Part shown: positions 28,789 to 36,897 of the stretch, piece by piece
How the letters are laid out: every line of letters begins with the position of its first letter
Numbering within the stretch: position 1 is the first letter of the stretch
NCBI GenBank assembly: GCA_050950465.1
Contig: JBMNHQ010000002.1
Location: forward strand, 1 to 64,000
From: CAZRIZ01 sp050950465
Lineage (GTDB): Bacteria; Patescibacteriota; Saccharimonadia; Saccharimonadales; Saccharimonadaceae
Direction: 5' to 3'
Length of the DNA stretch: 64,000 bases
Translations under genes and position numbers: made by a program
Notes under the pieces: generated by a model
The model's input: only the letters and a program-made list of their open reading frames with translations
Databases searched by the model: none
Told to the model about the DNA's origin: nothing

Positions 28789-28792
28789 ATGA
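28532..28792 (+). CDS. GIY-YIG nuclease encoded inside 23S rRNA
   Basis: 86 aa, a compact single-domain GIY-YIG protein like the YhbQ/UPF0213 group: YVYVL (3-7), YYVGQT (15-20), the catalytic Arg in LRRRFKQH and Glu in KRESRLK. Its final codons and TGA form the 3' strand of the intervening-sequence stem, so it cannot be separated from the rRNA insert. TATAAT (28516-28521) ends 10 nt before ATG, hinting at separate, nearly leaderless expression. It may spread the insert by cutting uninterrupted 23S genes; that is inference. Confidence 0.88.
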   Translation: MFYVYVLHSEHLGQYYVGQTSDLRRRFKQHKTGESIYTKRSHDWNLVYYEAYTSRSLAMKRESRLKPRSRAFQELIKRIVDESGEG

Positions 28793-30799
28793 CGGCGTGC
28801 TTTTTGTAGAACGATCCAGCGAGTTAATTTTATCAGCGAGGTTAAGTCAGTTGACGGAGCCACAGTGAAAGCGAGCCTGAATAGGGCGATATAGTTGATA
28901 GGATTAGACCCGAAACCGGGTGACCTAACCATGAGCAGGCTGAAGCTGCGGTAACACGCAGTGGAGGGCCGAACCAGGACACGTAGTAAAGTGTTTGGAC
29001 GACTTGTGGTTAGCGGAGAAATTCCAATCGAACTCGGAGATAGCTGGTTCTCCTCGAAATAGCTTTAGGGCTAGCGTCACGTATTAGCAGTTGGGGGTAG
29101 AGCTCTGTCAAGGTTAGGGGTTCGCAAGAATACCCGTCCTTAATAAACTACGAATACCAATTGTGGAAGCGTGGCAGTCAGAACGTCGGGGCTAAGCTCG
29201 ACGCTCAAAAGGAAAACAGTCCGGACCATCGTCTAAGGTCCCTAAATAATACTAAGTGGGAAACAAAGTAAGATTTCTTAAACAGCTAGGATGTTGGCTT
29301 AGAAGCAGCCATTCATTTAAAGAGTGCGTAACAGCTCACTAGTCGAGAGATTTTGCGTGGAAAATTTAACGGGGCTAAGTATTATACCGAAGACATGGGT
29401 TGTAACTTAAGATTCGTCTTGAGTTGCAGCGGTAGAGGAGCGTTCCTATTGCGGTGAAGCAGTATTGGAAAGTATTGTGGAGCGGTAGGAAGTGAGAATG
29501 CTGGAATGAGTAACCATAAGATAGGTGAGAATCCTATCGGCCGTAAGAGCAAGGTTTCCAGAGCGACAGTAATTGGCTCTGGGTTAGTCGGTCCTAAGCC
29601 CAGGCGTGTAGCGTAGGCGATGGACATCAGGTTAATAATCCTGAACTAGTTTTACTTTGCTTAGTGTTTACAGCGAGGCAGTCGGAGCGGATTCATGGTA
29701 TGCATCCGTCCAAGCTCAATCGGAAGGTTGAGTGAGTGAAAGTTGTCCTTTTAGGGCAACGATTCTGGCGAGGGCGCTGGCTAGAAACGCACTAAGCGCG
29801 TGAGTAAATCTATCCGTACCGCAAACCAACACAGGTGCTCGAGTCGAGAAGACTAATGGCTTACGAGAGAACCTTCGCTAAGGAACTCGGCAAAACAGCG
29901 ACCGTAACTTCGGAATAAGGTCCGCCTCCACATTAGTGGATATGAGCCGCGTAAGTTAGCAAAGTATGGTTAAAAGATACCTTTTTAAATTTCAAAAAGA
30001 TTCATTTTACTGAGACAAAGCTTCTTATGCGAGTACTCACATCTAGTAATGTGGAGGCCTCAGCAAAAGAGCCCAAGCAACTGTTTATCAAAAACACAGG
30101 TCCCTGCTAACTCGAAAGAGGATGTATAGGGGCTGACGCCTGCCCAATGCTGGAAGGTCAAGGGGAGTGCTTCACGGCGCGAACTGAAGCCCTAGTGAAT
30201 GGCGGCGGTAACTATAACCGTCCTAAGGTAGCGAAATTCCTTGTCAGGTAAGTTCTGACCCGCACGAATGGCGTAATGATTTGGGCACTGTCTCAGCGAA
30301 GGACTCGGTGAAAGTGCATTGACGGTAAAGATGCCGTCTGTCCATACCAGGACGAGAAGACCCCATGGAGCTTTACTACAATTTTGCATTGTTTTCGGTT
30401 TTAGCACGTGTAGAATAGGTGGGAGACTTTGAAGCAGATACGCAAGTATTTGTGGAGTCACCAAGTGAAATACCACCCTTGTTGTAATCGAGATCTTACT
30501 ATTGCCGTTATCCGGCAGTGGGACCGTGCATGATGGGTAGTTTAACTGGGGCGGTTGCCTCCTAAAGAGTATCGGAGGCGTTCAAAGGTTGGCTAGTTAC
30601 GGATGGAAATCGTAACGATAGTATATACGCATAAGCCAGCTTGACTGTGAGGAGTACATTCCGATCAGAGACGAAAGTCGGAGTAAATGACCCGCTGTAC
30701 GAACATTTGTTCATGAATGTGGGATCGACAGCGCACACGGATAAAAGTTACCCTGGGGATAACAGGCTTATCGCGCCCAATAGTTCACATAGACGGCGC

Positions 30800-30835
<36 letters not shown>

Positions 30836-30872
30836 AGGGGGAGTACCTTCCAAGGGTACGGCTGTTCGCCGT

Positions 30873-30920
<48 letters not shown>

Positions 30921-31252
30921 TTATATCCGGTATGGACGTCAGGAAATTTGAGGAGATTCACCCTTAGTACGAGAGGACCGGGGCGAACAAACCTCTGGTG
31001 TATCGATTGTGGCCACCTGCCGCATTGTCGAGTAGCTATGTTTGGAAGGGATAAGTGCTGAAAGCATATTAAGCACGAAGCCTACTCCAAGATTAGATTT
31101 CCCTATGAGGACACAGAAAGATTATCTGTTTGATAGGCGCAAGATGGAAGTGCAGCAATGTATGGAGTCGAAGCGTACTAACAGTCCCATTGCCTTTTTA
31201 TGTCCTTATCATCTATTAGCTAATGCTTGCATTAACTGGTGGTGATGAGGTA

Positions 31253-31272
31253 GACTTTAACTAGTGATTGGT
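31253..31272 (+). repeat. 3' arm of the 23S processing stem
   Basis: Pairs with 27767-27786. 5S begins 112 nt later on the same transcript. Confidence 0.85.
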
Positions 31273-31383
31273 GTTTATAAACACCTGTCGTCAAGACATT
31301 TTACTTACCGTGCCAAATGGACTCCGAAGCGAGGTTTCACCGCACTTGCCTTTTGAGGAAGTATCGCGTGATTGAAATCTCAC

Positions 31384-31492
31384 TTCGGTGCCCATGGCGT
31401 TAGGGAAACACCTGTTCTCATCCCGAACACAGAAGTTAAGCCTGACAGCGGCGATTATACTGCCAAAAGTGGAAAAGTAGCACGGTGCCGAA
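31384..31492 (+). rRNA. rrf: 5S ribosomal RNA
   Basis: About 109 nt. TTCGGTGCC at the 5' end pairs with GGTGCCGAA at the 3' end; the core CATCCCGAACACAGAAGTTA is canonical. It follows 23S without its own promoter. Confidence 0.96.
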
Positions 31493-31502
31493 TTATAGAA
31501 GG

Positions 31503-31545
31503 GTTCCCCGAAAGGGGAACTTTTCTTTTTCGCAGAAAAAGAAAT
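31503..31545 (+). terminator. 5S terminator 1 with U/A-tract hairpin
   Basis: GTTCCCC-GAAA-GGGGAAC (31503-31520) is followed by a T tract whose reverse complement comes right after it (TTTCTTTTTC...AGAAAAAGAAA), so the T tract can fold on itself. First of three similar units. Confidence 0.85.
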
Positions 31546-31593
31546 ATTTACGTTAGCAAATACTGATATAATTGGCGTAGCCCATTTACAGAG

Positions 31594-31640
31594 AACCACC
31601 CGAAAGGGTGGTCTTTGTTTTTGTTAAAAAACAAAGTTTT
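31594..31640 (+). terminator. 5S terminator 2 with U/A-tract hairpin
   Basis: ACCACCC-GAAA-GGGTGGT (31595-31612) followed by CTTTGTTTTT and its complement AAAAAACAAAG. A TATAAT box at about 31567-31572 lies upstream, so a very short transcript could start and end here. Confidence 0.8.
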
Positions 31641-31685
31641 ACGAAGTAAAATCTGTATAATCAACGAAGCTTATTGTAGAAATAT

Positions 31686-31730
31686 CCTCCGAAAGGAGGG
31701 TTTTTCTTTTTTGCAAAAAAGAAAAATTTC
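31686..31730 (+). terminator. 5S terminator 3 with U/A-tract hairpin
   Basis: CCTCC-GAAA-GGAGG (31686-31699) followed by TTTTTCTTTTTT and its complement AAAAAAGAAAAA. Again preceded by a TATAAT box (about 31655). Nothing else is seen between 5S and the promoter at 31761. Confidence 0.8.
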
Positions 31731-31760
31731 TATCAACAAACACCGACAGAGGTACATGAC

Positions 31761-31789
31761 TTGACTTTTTAGATGCTTTGTGCTAGTAT
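31761..31789 (+). promoter_or_regulatory. Promoter of the 186-aa gene
   Basis: TTGACT (31761-31766), 17-nt spacer, TAGTAT (31784-31789), 40 nt upstream of the ATG. It shares the TGCTAGTAT -10 context with 13693-13701. Confidence 0.8.
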
Positions 31790-31828
31790 AAAAGTATAAC
31801 TATTTATTAAAAACGAACAAAGGAAAAA

Positions 31829-32389
31829 ATGGAAAAATCATCGCCACGAGATAGGGTTAGTGAAGCTAAAGCTGACGCTTTAGAAAAAATAGATTTACAT
31901 GAATTGGACTTAAATACAGAGAATGGTTTGGCTATTGGGTCGATTGCTGTTGCTGAAGATGTGTCAAAACTGCTATTAAGCGACCCAGAAAACGTACAAA
32001 GATGTGGTGGTCGCGTTGAGTTGGCGCTGAGAAATGTGGCGGTGCTTGCCGATCGTATAAGGCGCGAAGAAGCTATTTCTGGTTTTTTACCTGAGGATAA
32101 AAATATCCAAAAACTAATGGATGTGGATCGTAGAGCGGGAGCCTTAGTGGTAGCTTGCGGTGGTGACGCGAGTGAGATGGGTGGTTTGCATGATATGCAA
32201 AGAGCTTTTTATGGTGGTGATGTTATGCTACCAGAATCGGCTGGCTTGGCCGCAAAAATGTTGATGGAGTCTACCATAGCGTTTGCTGACATTGTTGTTG
32301 ATTCTGGGATTAACAAAGAAGACCACCTGTTAAATTATTTTGCAGGCAATACTAAAGCAGGGATAAGCCAAATCCAGCGACACCCGTAA
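31829..32389 (+). CDS. Hypothetical helical protein
   Basis: 186 aa, no family recognised, no membrane segment or signal peptide. It is mostly helical with an acidic N-terminus and Ala/Gly-rich mid-section. AAAGGAAAAA before ATG is a modest ribosome-binding site. It has its own strong promoter and a terminator that is duplicated after the next gene, so the two neighbours form matched single-gene units. Confidence 0.75.
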   Translation: MEKSSPRDRVSEAKADALEKIDLHELDLNTENGLAIGSIAVAEDVSKLLLSDPENVQRCGGRVELALRNVAVLADRIRREEAISGFLPEDKNIQKLMDVDRRAGALVVACGGDASEMGGLHDMQRAFYGGDVMLPESAGLAAKMLMESTIAFADIVVDSGINKEDHLLNYFAGNTKAGISQIQRHP

Positions 32390-32405
32390 TAAAACGTTCC
32401 TTTCC

Positions 32406-32462
32406 CAACCAAAAACAGCCCTACTCGCAATGGGCCGTTTTTGGAAAGTGTGTGTAAGTCTG
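32406..32462 (+). terminator. Terminator, copy 1 of a 57-bp duplicated block
   Basis: CCAAAAACAGCCC pairs with GGGCCGTTTTTGG around a 10-nt loop. The whole 57-bp block is repeated exactly at 33355-33411. Confidence 0.85.
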
Positions 32463-32507
32463 CTTTTAGCCTTGTTGCGATCTAAGTATTCATGTTATTA
32501 CGTCGGA

Positions 32508-32536
32508 TTGACTTTTTGCAAATGTTTTGTTATAAT
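32508..32536 (+). promoter_or_regulatory. Promoter of the 221-aa gene
   Basis: TTGACT (32508-32513), 17-nt spacer, TATAAT (32531-32536), 46 nt upstream of the ATG. Confidence 0.8.
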
Positions 32537-32582
32537 AAGGATATAGCTAATTATTTAAAACAAACACAAAGGAAAAAACAAA

Positions 32583-33248
32583 ATGAGCGAAAAACTAAGA
32601 GAGCGTAGTCCAGAAGAGTTGAAAAATGTCGAACTAGATCTTTCCGATCCAGAAGTTCGTAAGGATCTTAACAGAGAGTTATTTAACACCCTTAATGAAA
32701 GACAGGCGTTTATAGCTAGTGAATTTCCTGATGTAGTAACAGCTCCTGAGAATGTTCCTGAGAGTATTCAAGATGAATATGGGGGATTGCGTTCTTTGAA
32801 GGAATGTCTAGAATGGGGGGTCACATCTCCCAATATTTCTCAGCTAGGGCAAGATGAATACGGGGCGGCAATCGATCGTTTTATTTATCCGCACCTACGA
32901 TTGGAGGTAATCCAAAAAAGAGTTTCCGATAGTGCTGCTGAAAATGAAAGCTTATTAGATGCTGACAAAGAAAGAGCATTCAAGGTGCCAGATATTGATG
33001 TGTCTGCCCTAAAGAGTGAGTTTCGTAATGCCAATGGTGACGAAGAATTACTTAAGGTTTGTGCACATCTCGATAGCCTAAAACGGCACGCTGATTTTGA
33101 TACCCTATTTGAATTACTTGAACTCAGGGCTGAAATAAATGCAAACTTGACTCCTGTTGAATTAGACCCTAAAGCCGTAAAGAGATGGGAAAGAAAATTT
33201 GAAAGAGAAGCAAGGGCTGAGCTAAGAAGAAAGAAATGGGGAATCTGA
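32583..33248 (+). CDS. Hypothetical charged helical protein
   Basis: 221 aa, no family recognised. Strongly charged and helical, with an acidic N-terminus (PEELKNVELDLSDPEVRKDL) and a basic Arg/Lys end (KRWERKFEREARAELRRKK). Soluble. It has its own promoter and the same terminator block as the 186-aa gene upstream, although the two proteins are not obviously similar. Confidence 0.75.
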   Translation: MSEKLRERSPEELKNVELDLSDPEVRKDLNRELFNTLNERQAFIASEFPDVVTAPENVPESIQDEYGGLRSLKECLEWGVTSPNISQLGQDEYGAAIDRFIYPHLRLEVIQKRVSDSAAENESLLDADKERAFKVPDIDVSALKSEFRNANGDEELLKVCAHLDSLKRHADFDTLFELLELRAEINANLTPVELDPKAVKRWERKFEREARAELRRKKWGI

Positions 33249-33354
33249 TTTTCTAGAGTCCCCAGTAATTAAGCATATTGTACGACATATCAGTTCTTAA
33301 ACGTTTCCTAGTCTTTATGCCATTCTCTCATTTATAATTTGTATTTCTACTACA

Positions 33355-33411
33355 CAACCAAAAACAGCCCTACTCGCAATGGGCCGTTTTTGGAAAGTGT
33401 GTGTAAGTCTG
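33355..33411 (+). terminator. Terminator, copy 2 of the 57-bp duplicated block
   Basis: Identical over 57 bp to 32406-32462. The remaining gap (33249-33585) holds this and the next promoter; nothing else is seen. Confidence 0.85.
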
Positions 33412-33513
33412 TTTTTAAACTAAAAACAGGGTACTTTCATATTATCGCACACTTTGCATAAATGCAAGACTTTTTATGCTTGTTTTTTCAAAAACTTTAT
33501 TTCATAATAACCA

Positions 33514-33542
33514 TTGACATTTTGTCTTGGTTATGCTATTAT
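33514..33542 (+). promoter_or_regulatory. Promoter of the KGG protein gene
   Basis: TTGACA (33514-33519), 17-nt spacer, TATTAT (33537-33542). The spacer end TTATGC resembles that of the promoter at 13673. Confidence 0.8.
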
Positions 33543-33585
33543 TATAGAGTCATTATATCAAATGTGAGGTAAATAAGGAGATAAA

Positions 33586-33795
33586 ATGGCTGGAACTAAG
33601 GAAGGTGGCCGCAAGGCTGCTTTAACCAATAAGAAACGTTACGGTAGTGACTTTTACGCTAAAATTGGCGCAATTGGTGGCCGGAACGGCAATACTGGTG
33701 GTTTTGCTGCAAATCCTGAGCTGGCAAAGATTGCTGGTGCTAAGGGTGGTCGAATTTCTCGACGTGGCAAAGCTAAAGCTAAAACTAATGCTTAA
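33586..33795 (+). CDS. KGG-repeat (YciG/Con-10-like) stress protein
   Basis: 69 aa, basic and Gly-rich, with repeated GG-(K/R) motifs: KEGGRKAA, IGAIGGRNG and GAKGGRISRRGKA. This is the KGG domain of YciG-like and conidiation-10-like proteins, small disordered proteins linked to general stress. A strong ribosome-binding site (AAGGAG) 5 nt before ATG and a near-consensus promoter predict high expression. Confidence 0.88.
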   Translation: MAGTKEGGRKAALTNKKRYGSDFYAKIGAIGGRNGNTGGFAANPELAKIAGAKGGRISRRGKAKAKTNA

Positions 33796-33810
33796 GCCAG
33801 TTAAAGCACA

Positions 33811-33840
33811 AAATAGGCCCCTGAATTGGGGCCTATTTTA
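33811..33840. terminator. Bidirectional terminator
   Basis: AAATAGGCCCC (33811-33821) pairs with GGGGCCTATTT (33828-33838), with T tracts on both strands. It sits between convergent genes and contains the stop of the minus-strand gene. Confidence 0.9.
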
Positions 33841-34318
33841 GTTTTTGTTTCTTAATTCTAGTAAATTTGGCTTCATTGGATTGCCATTTTTGGCCACAAA
33901 TTGGACAGTTATAGATCAAATCATCGGCTTGTTGGCCAGTTGATTGACAATTTGGGCATAAGCTACGCTTATAGAGCCAGTTGCGATAATATTCAAGATA
34001 GTAGTCCGCAAGAGCTTGATTAAATTTTTTGACGTACCTAGGGTAAAAGTTGTGGCGACTATATTCCCAAGCGGCTAGTTCTAATTTAACTAATTCGTTA
34101 TCATAAAAATAACCCTCATGTTTTAATTTTGCATGAGCCAATTCATGCAGTAGAAGATGAAGTGATTTTGGCGATTGATCATTGTCTTTATAAAAAAGAG
34201 TTTGACTAGCTGGCGACCAACAGAAATTGTCACCCACTATGAATTTTATTTCGGGGTGATCAGATTTTAATTGTTTAACTAATTGCTCAAGACTGTTTTC
34301 TGAGGATAGTTCTTTCAT
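33833..34318 (-). CDS. Putative zinc metallopeptidase with Zn-ribbon
   Basis: About 161 aa from ATG 34318. HELAHAKLKHE carries the HExxH zinc motif of gluzincin-type peptidases, and CPNC...CPIC near the C-terminus is a zinc ribbon. The combination recalls SprT-like proteins, but the third ligand is uncertain. A longer frame reaches 34366, deep inside the ROK gene; ATG 34318 gives a 32-bp overlap and is more likely. Confidence 0.65.
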   Translation of the reverse strand: MKELSSENSLEQLVKQLKSDHPEIKFIVGDNFCWSPASQTLFYKDNDQSPKSLHLLLHELAHAKLKHEGYFYDNELVKLELAAWEYSRHNFYPRYVKKFNQALADYYLEYYRNWLYKRSLCPNCQSTGQQADDLIYNCPICGQKWQSNEAKFTRIKKQKLK

Positions 34319-35108
34319 AAATACCAATACCGTAAATGACGGCCAAATCAGGCTGCGATGCAGCAATGATACGTGGGCGATCTAGTTTGATGGGCAGTTT
34401 CTCATCCAGCAAGTCATTTAAAAGCGGTCCGTATTTAGAAAAGCTCATTCCCATACTGCCACCGATTATTATTAGTTCTGGTTGAATAATTGGTACTAAC
34501 ACTAAGAGGCCACGAGCAATTCGGTCTGTAATGGCTTGCCAAATACGTCTGCTGGTTATCTCTTCAGCTAATTTATCATAAGCTTCGTAAATAGCCTTGC
34601 CAGAAGCAAATGATTCCCAGGTTCTAATTTTACCGTCGTATTCCAACTCGGTCATTCCGGCTTCAGAGTTAAGAAGCCCTTTTACCAACTTACCGTCTAT
34701 AATAATACTTGACCCGATACCAGCTCCAATTGATAAATAGACGGCTGAACGAGGCGTTTGTGCTAGAGCGTCTACTTCGGCTAATCCAGCTAAATTAGCG
34801 TCGTTCTCAAGTGTGACTGGTACTTCAAAGGTTGATTGAAGTGCTCCAGCTAAATCAAAGTTATCCCAGTTGTCATCTAGGTTACTACACCAAGCCACAC
34901 GGTTATCTTTAACCGGCCCGGGCACTCCTACAATTATCTGGTCAAAATTTAGTTTAGAGAATTGACTGGCAATTGCGGCCGTAATAACATCTGTTGCATC
35001 CGTGGCGCTATTTGGTGTCGCCATTTTAATATGATTGATAATTTCGCCGTTTTTATTAAGGCTAGCCACAATCGTGTTAGCACTGCCGACGTCCACCGCT
35101 ATAATCAT
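34287..35108 (-). CDS. ROK-family protein without zinc motif
   Basis: 273 aa with the sugar-kinase/ROK fold: phosphate-1 loop IAVDVGSANTIVA (3-15), VGVPGPV, ENDANLAGLAE (about 99-109) and adenosine loop IIIGGSMG. The ROK zinc-binding His and CxCG-x4-C element is absent; the matching stretch reads AGMTELEYDGKIRTWESFAS with no Cys or His. It may be a glucokinase-like sugar kinase or a non-catalytic relative. GAGGAGAG precedes ATG, and TATAAT for this strand is at 35208-35203. Confidence 0.85.
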   Translation of the reverse strand: MIIAVDVGSANTIVASLNKNGEIINHIKMATPNSATDATDVITAAIASQFSKLNFDQIIVGVPGPVKDNRVAWCSNLDDNWDNFDLAGALQSTFEVPVTLENDANLAGLAEVDALAQTPRSAVYLSIGAGIGSSIIIDGKLVKGLLNSEAGMTELEYDGKIRTWESFASGKAIYEAYDKLAEEITSRRIWQAITDRIARGLLVLVPIIQPELIIIGGSMGMSFSKYGPLLNDLLDEKLPIKLDRPRIIAASQPDLAVIYGIGIYERTILRKQS

Positions 35109-35165
35109 TTAATTTTCTCTCCTCATTCTCTTGCTTTAGTACTACGTGTAATTAAGCGTCGTTCG

Positions 35166-35189
35166 GAAAAGAAAAATTGTTTTCTTTTC
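35166..35189. repeat. A/T hairpin in the ROK 5' UTR
   Basis: GAAAAGAAAA (35166-35175) and TTTTCTTTTC (35180-35189) form a perfect 10-bp inverted repeat with a 4-nt loop, about 14 nt after the minus-strand -10 box. A near-identical element is in the ftsA 5' UTR (47274-47298). Confidence 0.7.
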
Positions 35190-35260
35190 GCTCACTGGCT
35201 TTAATTATACACTAATTTACGCTATAATAGACTCAGTATTACGCTAAAGGGAGTTTGAAT

Positions 35261-35677
35261 ATGAGTATCAAAAGCGCAGTGCGCGATAGGTCATTTGTAA
35301 AATTCTTGGTGGGCGGAATTATTCTATTGACTCTAACAGGTGGTGGAATTTATCTTGTCAAGAAGTCTCAACCGGTAGCCGATAGTCAAGATGATAACAA
35401 TATGTCAACGCAGCTTATTGATAGTGGGGGTGAAAATAAAGATAAGCCGATGGTGACAGTTGACTCTGATGATGAGGCTAAGGTTTCAAATAACTCTAGT
35501 CGGCCTAGTAATTCTGACACCTTGCCGTCTGACAATATTGACGAGGGCTCCTCGGAGGTTGCTTCTGCATCAGGGTCGTTGCCACGAACTGGTCCATTAA
35601 ACACTGTATCACAGACTTTCCTACTCGGAGTCATGGTTTATAGTGTAACTTATATTATCTCTAATAGGCGTCGTTAA
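35261..35677 (+). CDS. Small LPxTG-anchored surface protein
   Basis: About 138 aa: N-terminal membrane/signal segment (FLVGGIILLTLTGGGIYLV, about 17-35), a Ser/Asp/Asn-rich stalk, then LPRTGPLNT followed by a hydrophobic stretch and RRR, a class-A-type sortase sorting signal. It is thus likely joined to the cell wall with a short exposed region and no folded domain. ATG 35261 follows AAAGGGAG; TATAAT is at 35223-35228. No sortase gene is in the window. Confidence 0.8.
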   Translation: MSIKSAVRDRSFVKFLVGGIILLTLTGGGIYLVKKSQPVADSQDDNNMSTQLIDSGGENKDKPMVTVDSDDEAKVSNNSSRPSNSDTLPSDNIDEGSSEVASASGSLPRTGPLNTVSQTFLLGVMVYSVTYIISNRRR

Positions 35678-35679
35678 CC

Positions 35680-35708
35680 TTGAAAAAACTCTTTTAATCA
35701 GGTAAAAT
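35680..35708 (+). promoter_or_regulatory. rpsA promoter
   Basis: TTGAAA (35680-35685), 17-nt spacer, TAAAAT (35703-35708), giving a leader of about 75 nt. Confidence 0.75.
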
Positions 35709-35721
35709 GATTATTAATCAT
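35707..35721. repeat. Perfect inverted repeat at the rpsA transcription start
   Basis: ATGATTA-T-TAATCAT overlaps the end of the -10 box and the expected +1. Position and symmetry fit a repressor operator. Confidence 0.35.
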
Positions 35722-35791
35722 CGGGTGTTCTTAGGTTTTGCCTGAATTACACTTGAGGAAATACAATTAAGGAAGGAGTCTTTTTAGACTT

Positions 35792-36859
35792 ATGGCACAA
35801 GCCAAAAATGATTTAACAATGGATGAGCTGTTGGCTCAGTATGACGGAGGTAATCCTTTAGTAATCGGTGAGGTTATTGAGGGTAAGGTCCTGTCAGTAA
35901 AAAAACACGAAATCTTGATTGATTTGGGGGCACGAGGAATTGGTATGGTTCCACGACGTGAAGTCGAGTTCTCAAGAAATTTACAAGTTGGCGACAGTGT
36001 TGACGCTAGTGTGATTGATTCGGAGATGGAAGACGGTCGTGTTTTATTATCTCTTCGTAAGGCCGCAAAAGATAAGGGTTGGGAAGAGGCGATTAAAGCG
36101 ATGGAGGAAGAGGAGGTTGTTGAGGTTGAGGCTTTTGATGCCAACCGAGGCGGTCTGCTGATTGAATACGAGGGTGTACGAGGCTTCTTGCCCGTTTCTC
36201 AGTTGTCAGCTGAACATTACCCACGACTATCGTCAAATGACAAAGACGAAATTTTGCAGCGGCTAAACGCTCTTTTGGGTAAGAAGCTCAAAGTTCGGGT
36301 GATCGATGTTGATCGCAAAACTAATAAACTAATCTTCAGTGAAAAGGCTGCTGTTAAGGATAACCTAGCTGAAGTCTTTGATAAGCTAGTGGTTGGTGAT
36401 GTTGTTAAGGGCGTCGTAACTGGTGTAGTTGATTTTGGTGTTTTTGTTAATGTTGAGGGTATTGAAGGGTTGATTCATATTTCGGAGATTAGCTGGGAGC
36501 GGGTTTTGAATCCAGCCGATTATGTAAAGGTTGGCGATAAGGTTGATGCTAAAATAATCGATATTGACAAGGATCGTTTAAGTCTTAGTATGAAGCAGCT
36601 AACTGAAGATCCGTGGCTAGGCGAAGTCGAGAAGTTTTCTAAGGGTTCCGAAATCGAGGGTACTATTACACGCATTACACCATTTGGGGCCTTTGTACAG
36701 CTAAGCCCAGCTGTAGAAGCTCTGGTACATGTATCAGAGCTCGGTAAAGGTAATGATGTTGATCCAGAGAGCGTCTTTACCCTAAATGAAAAGAAGAAGT
36801 TTCGTGTTCTGGAAATTGATAAATCAAATCGTAAGATCTCGCTATGCTTAGCTAACTAA
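35792..36859 (+). CDS. rpsA: 30S ribosomal protein S1-like (four S1 domains)
   Basis: 355 aa made of four S1 RNA-binding domains starting near residues 24, 107, 195 and 280 (for example GDVVKGVVTGVVDFGVFVNV and GSEIEGTITRITPFGAFVQL). S1 binds mRNA upstream regions on the 30S subunit. Four domains is the short form common outside Proteobacteria. Its upstream AAGGAAGGAG is a strong ribosome-binding site. infB follows 38 nt later. Confidence 0.92.
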   Translation: MAQAKNDLTMDELLAQYDGGNPLVIGEVIEGKVLSVKKHEILIDLGARGIGMVPRREVEFSRNLQVGDSVDASVIDSEMEDGRVLLSLRKAAKDKGWEEAIKAMEEEEVVEVEAFDANRGGLLIEYEGVRGFLPVSQLSAEHYPRLSSNDKDEILQRLNALLGKKLKVRVIDVDRKTNKLIFSEKAAVKDNLAEVFDKLVVGDVVKGVVTGVVDFGVFVNVEGIEGLIHISEISWERVLNPADYVKVGDKVDAKIIDIDKDRLSLSMKQLTEDPWLGEVEKFSKGSEIEGTITRITPFGAFVQLSPAVEALVHVSELGKGNDVDPESVFTLNEKKKFRVLEIDKSNRKISLCLAN

Positions 36860-36897
36860 TCGAAGTACAGCAAGTTGCCTACTGGGAAAGGAGAGAA

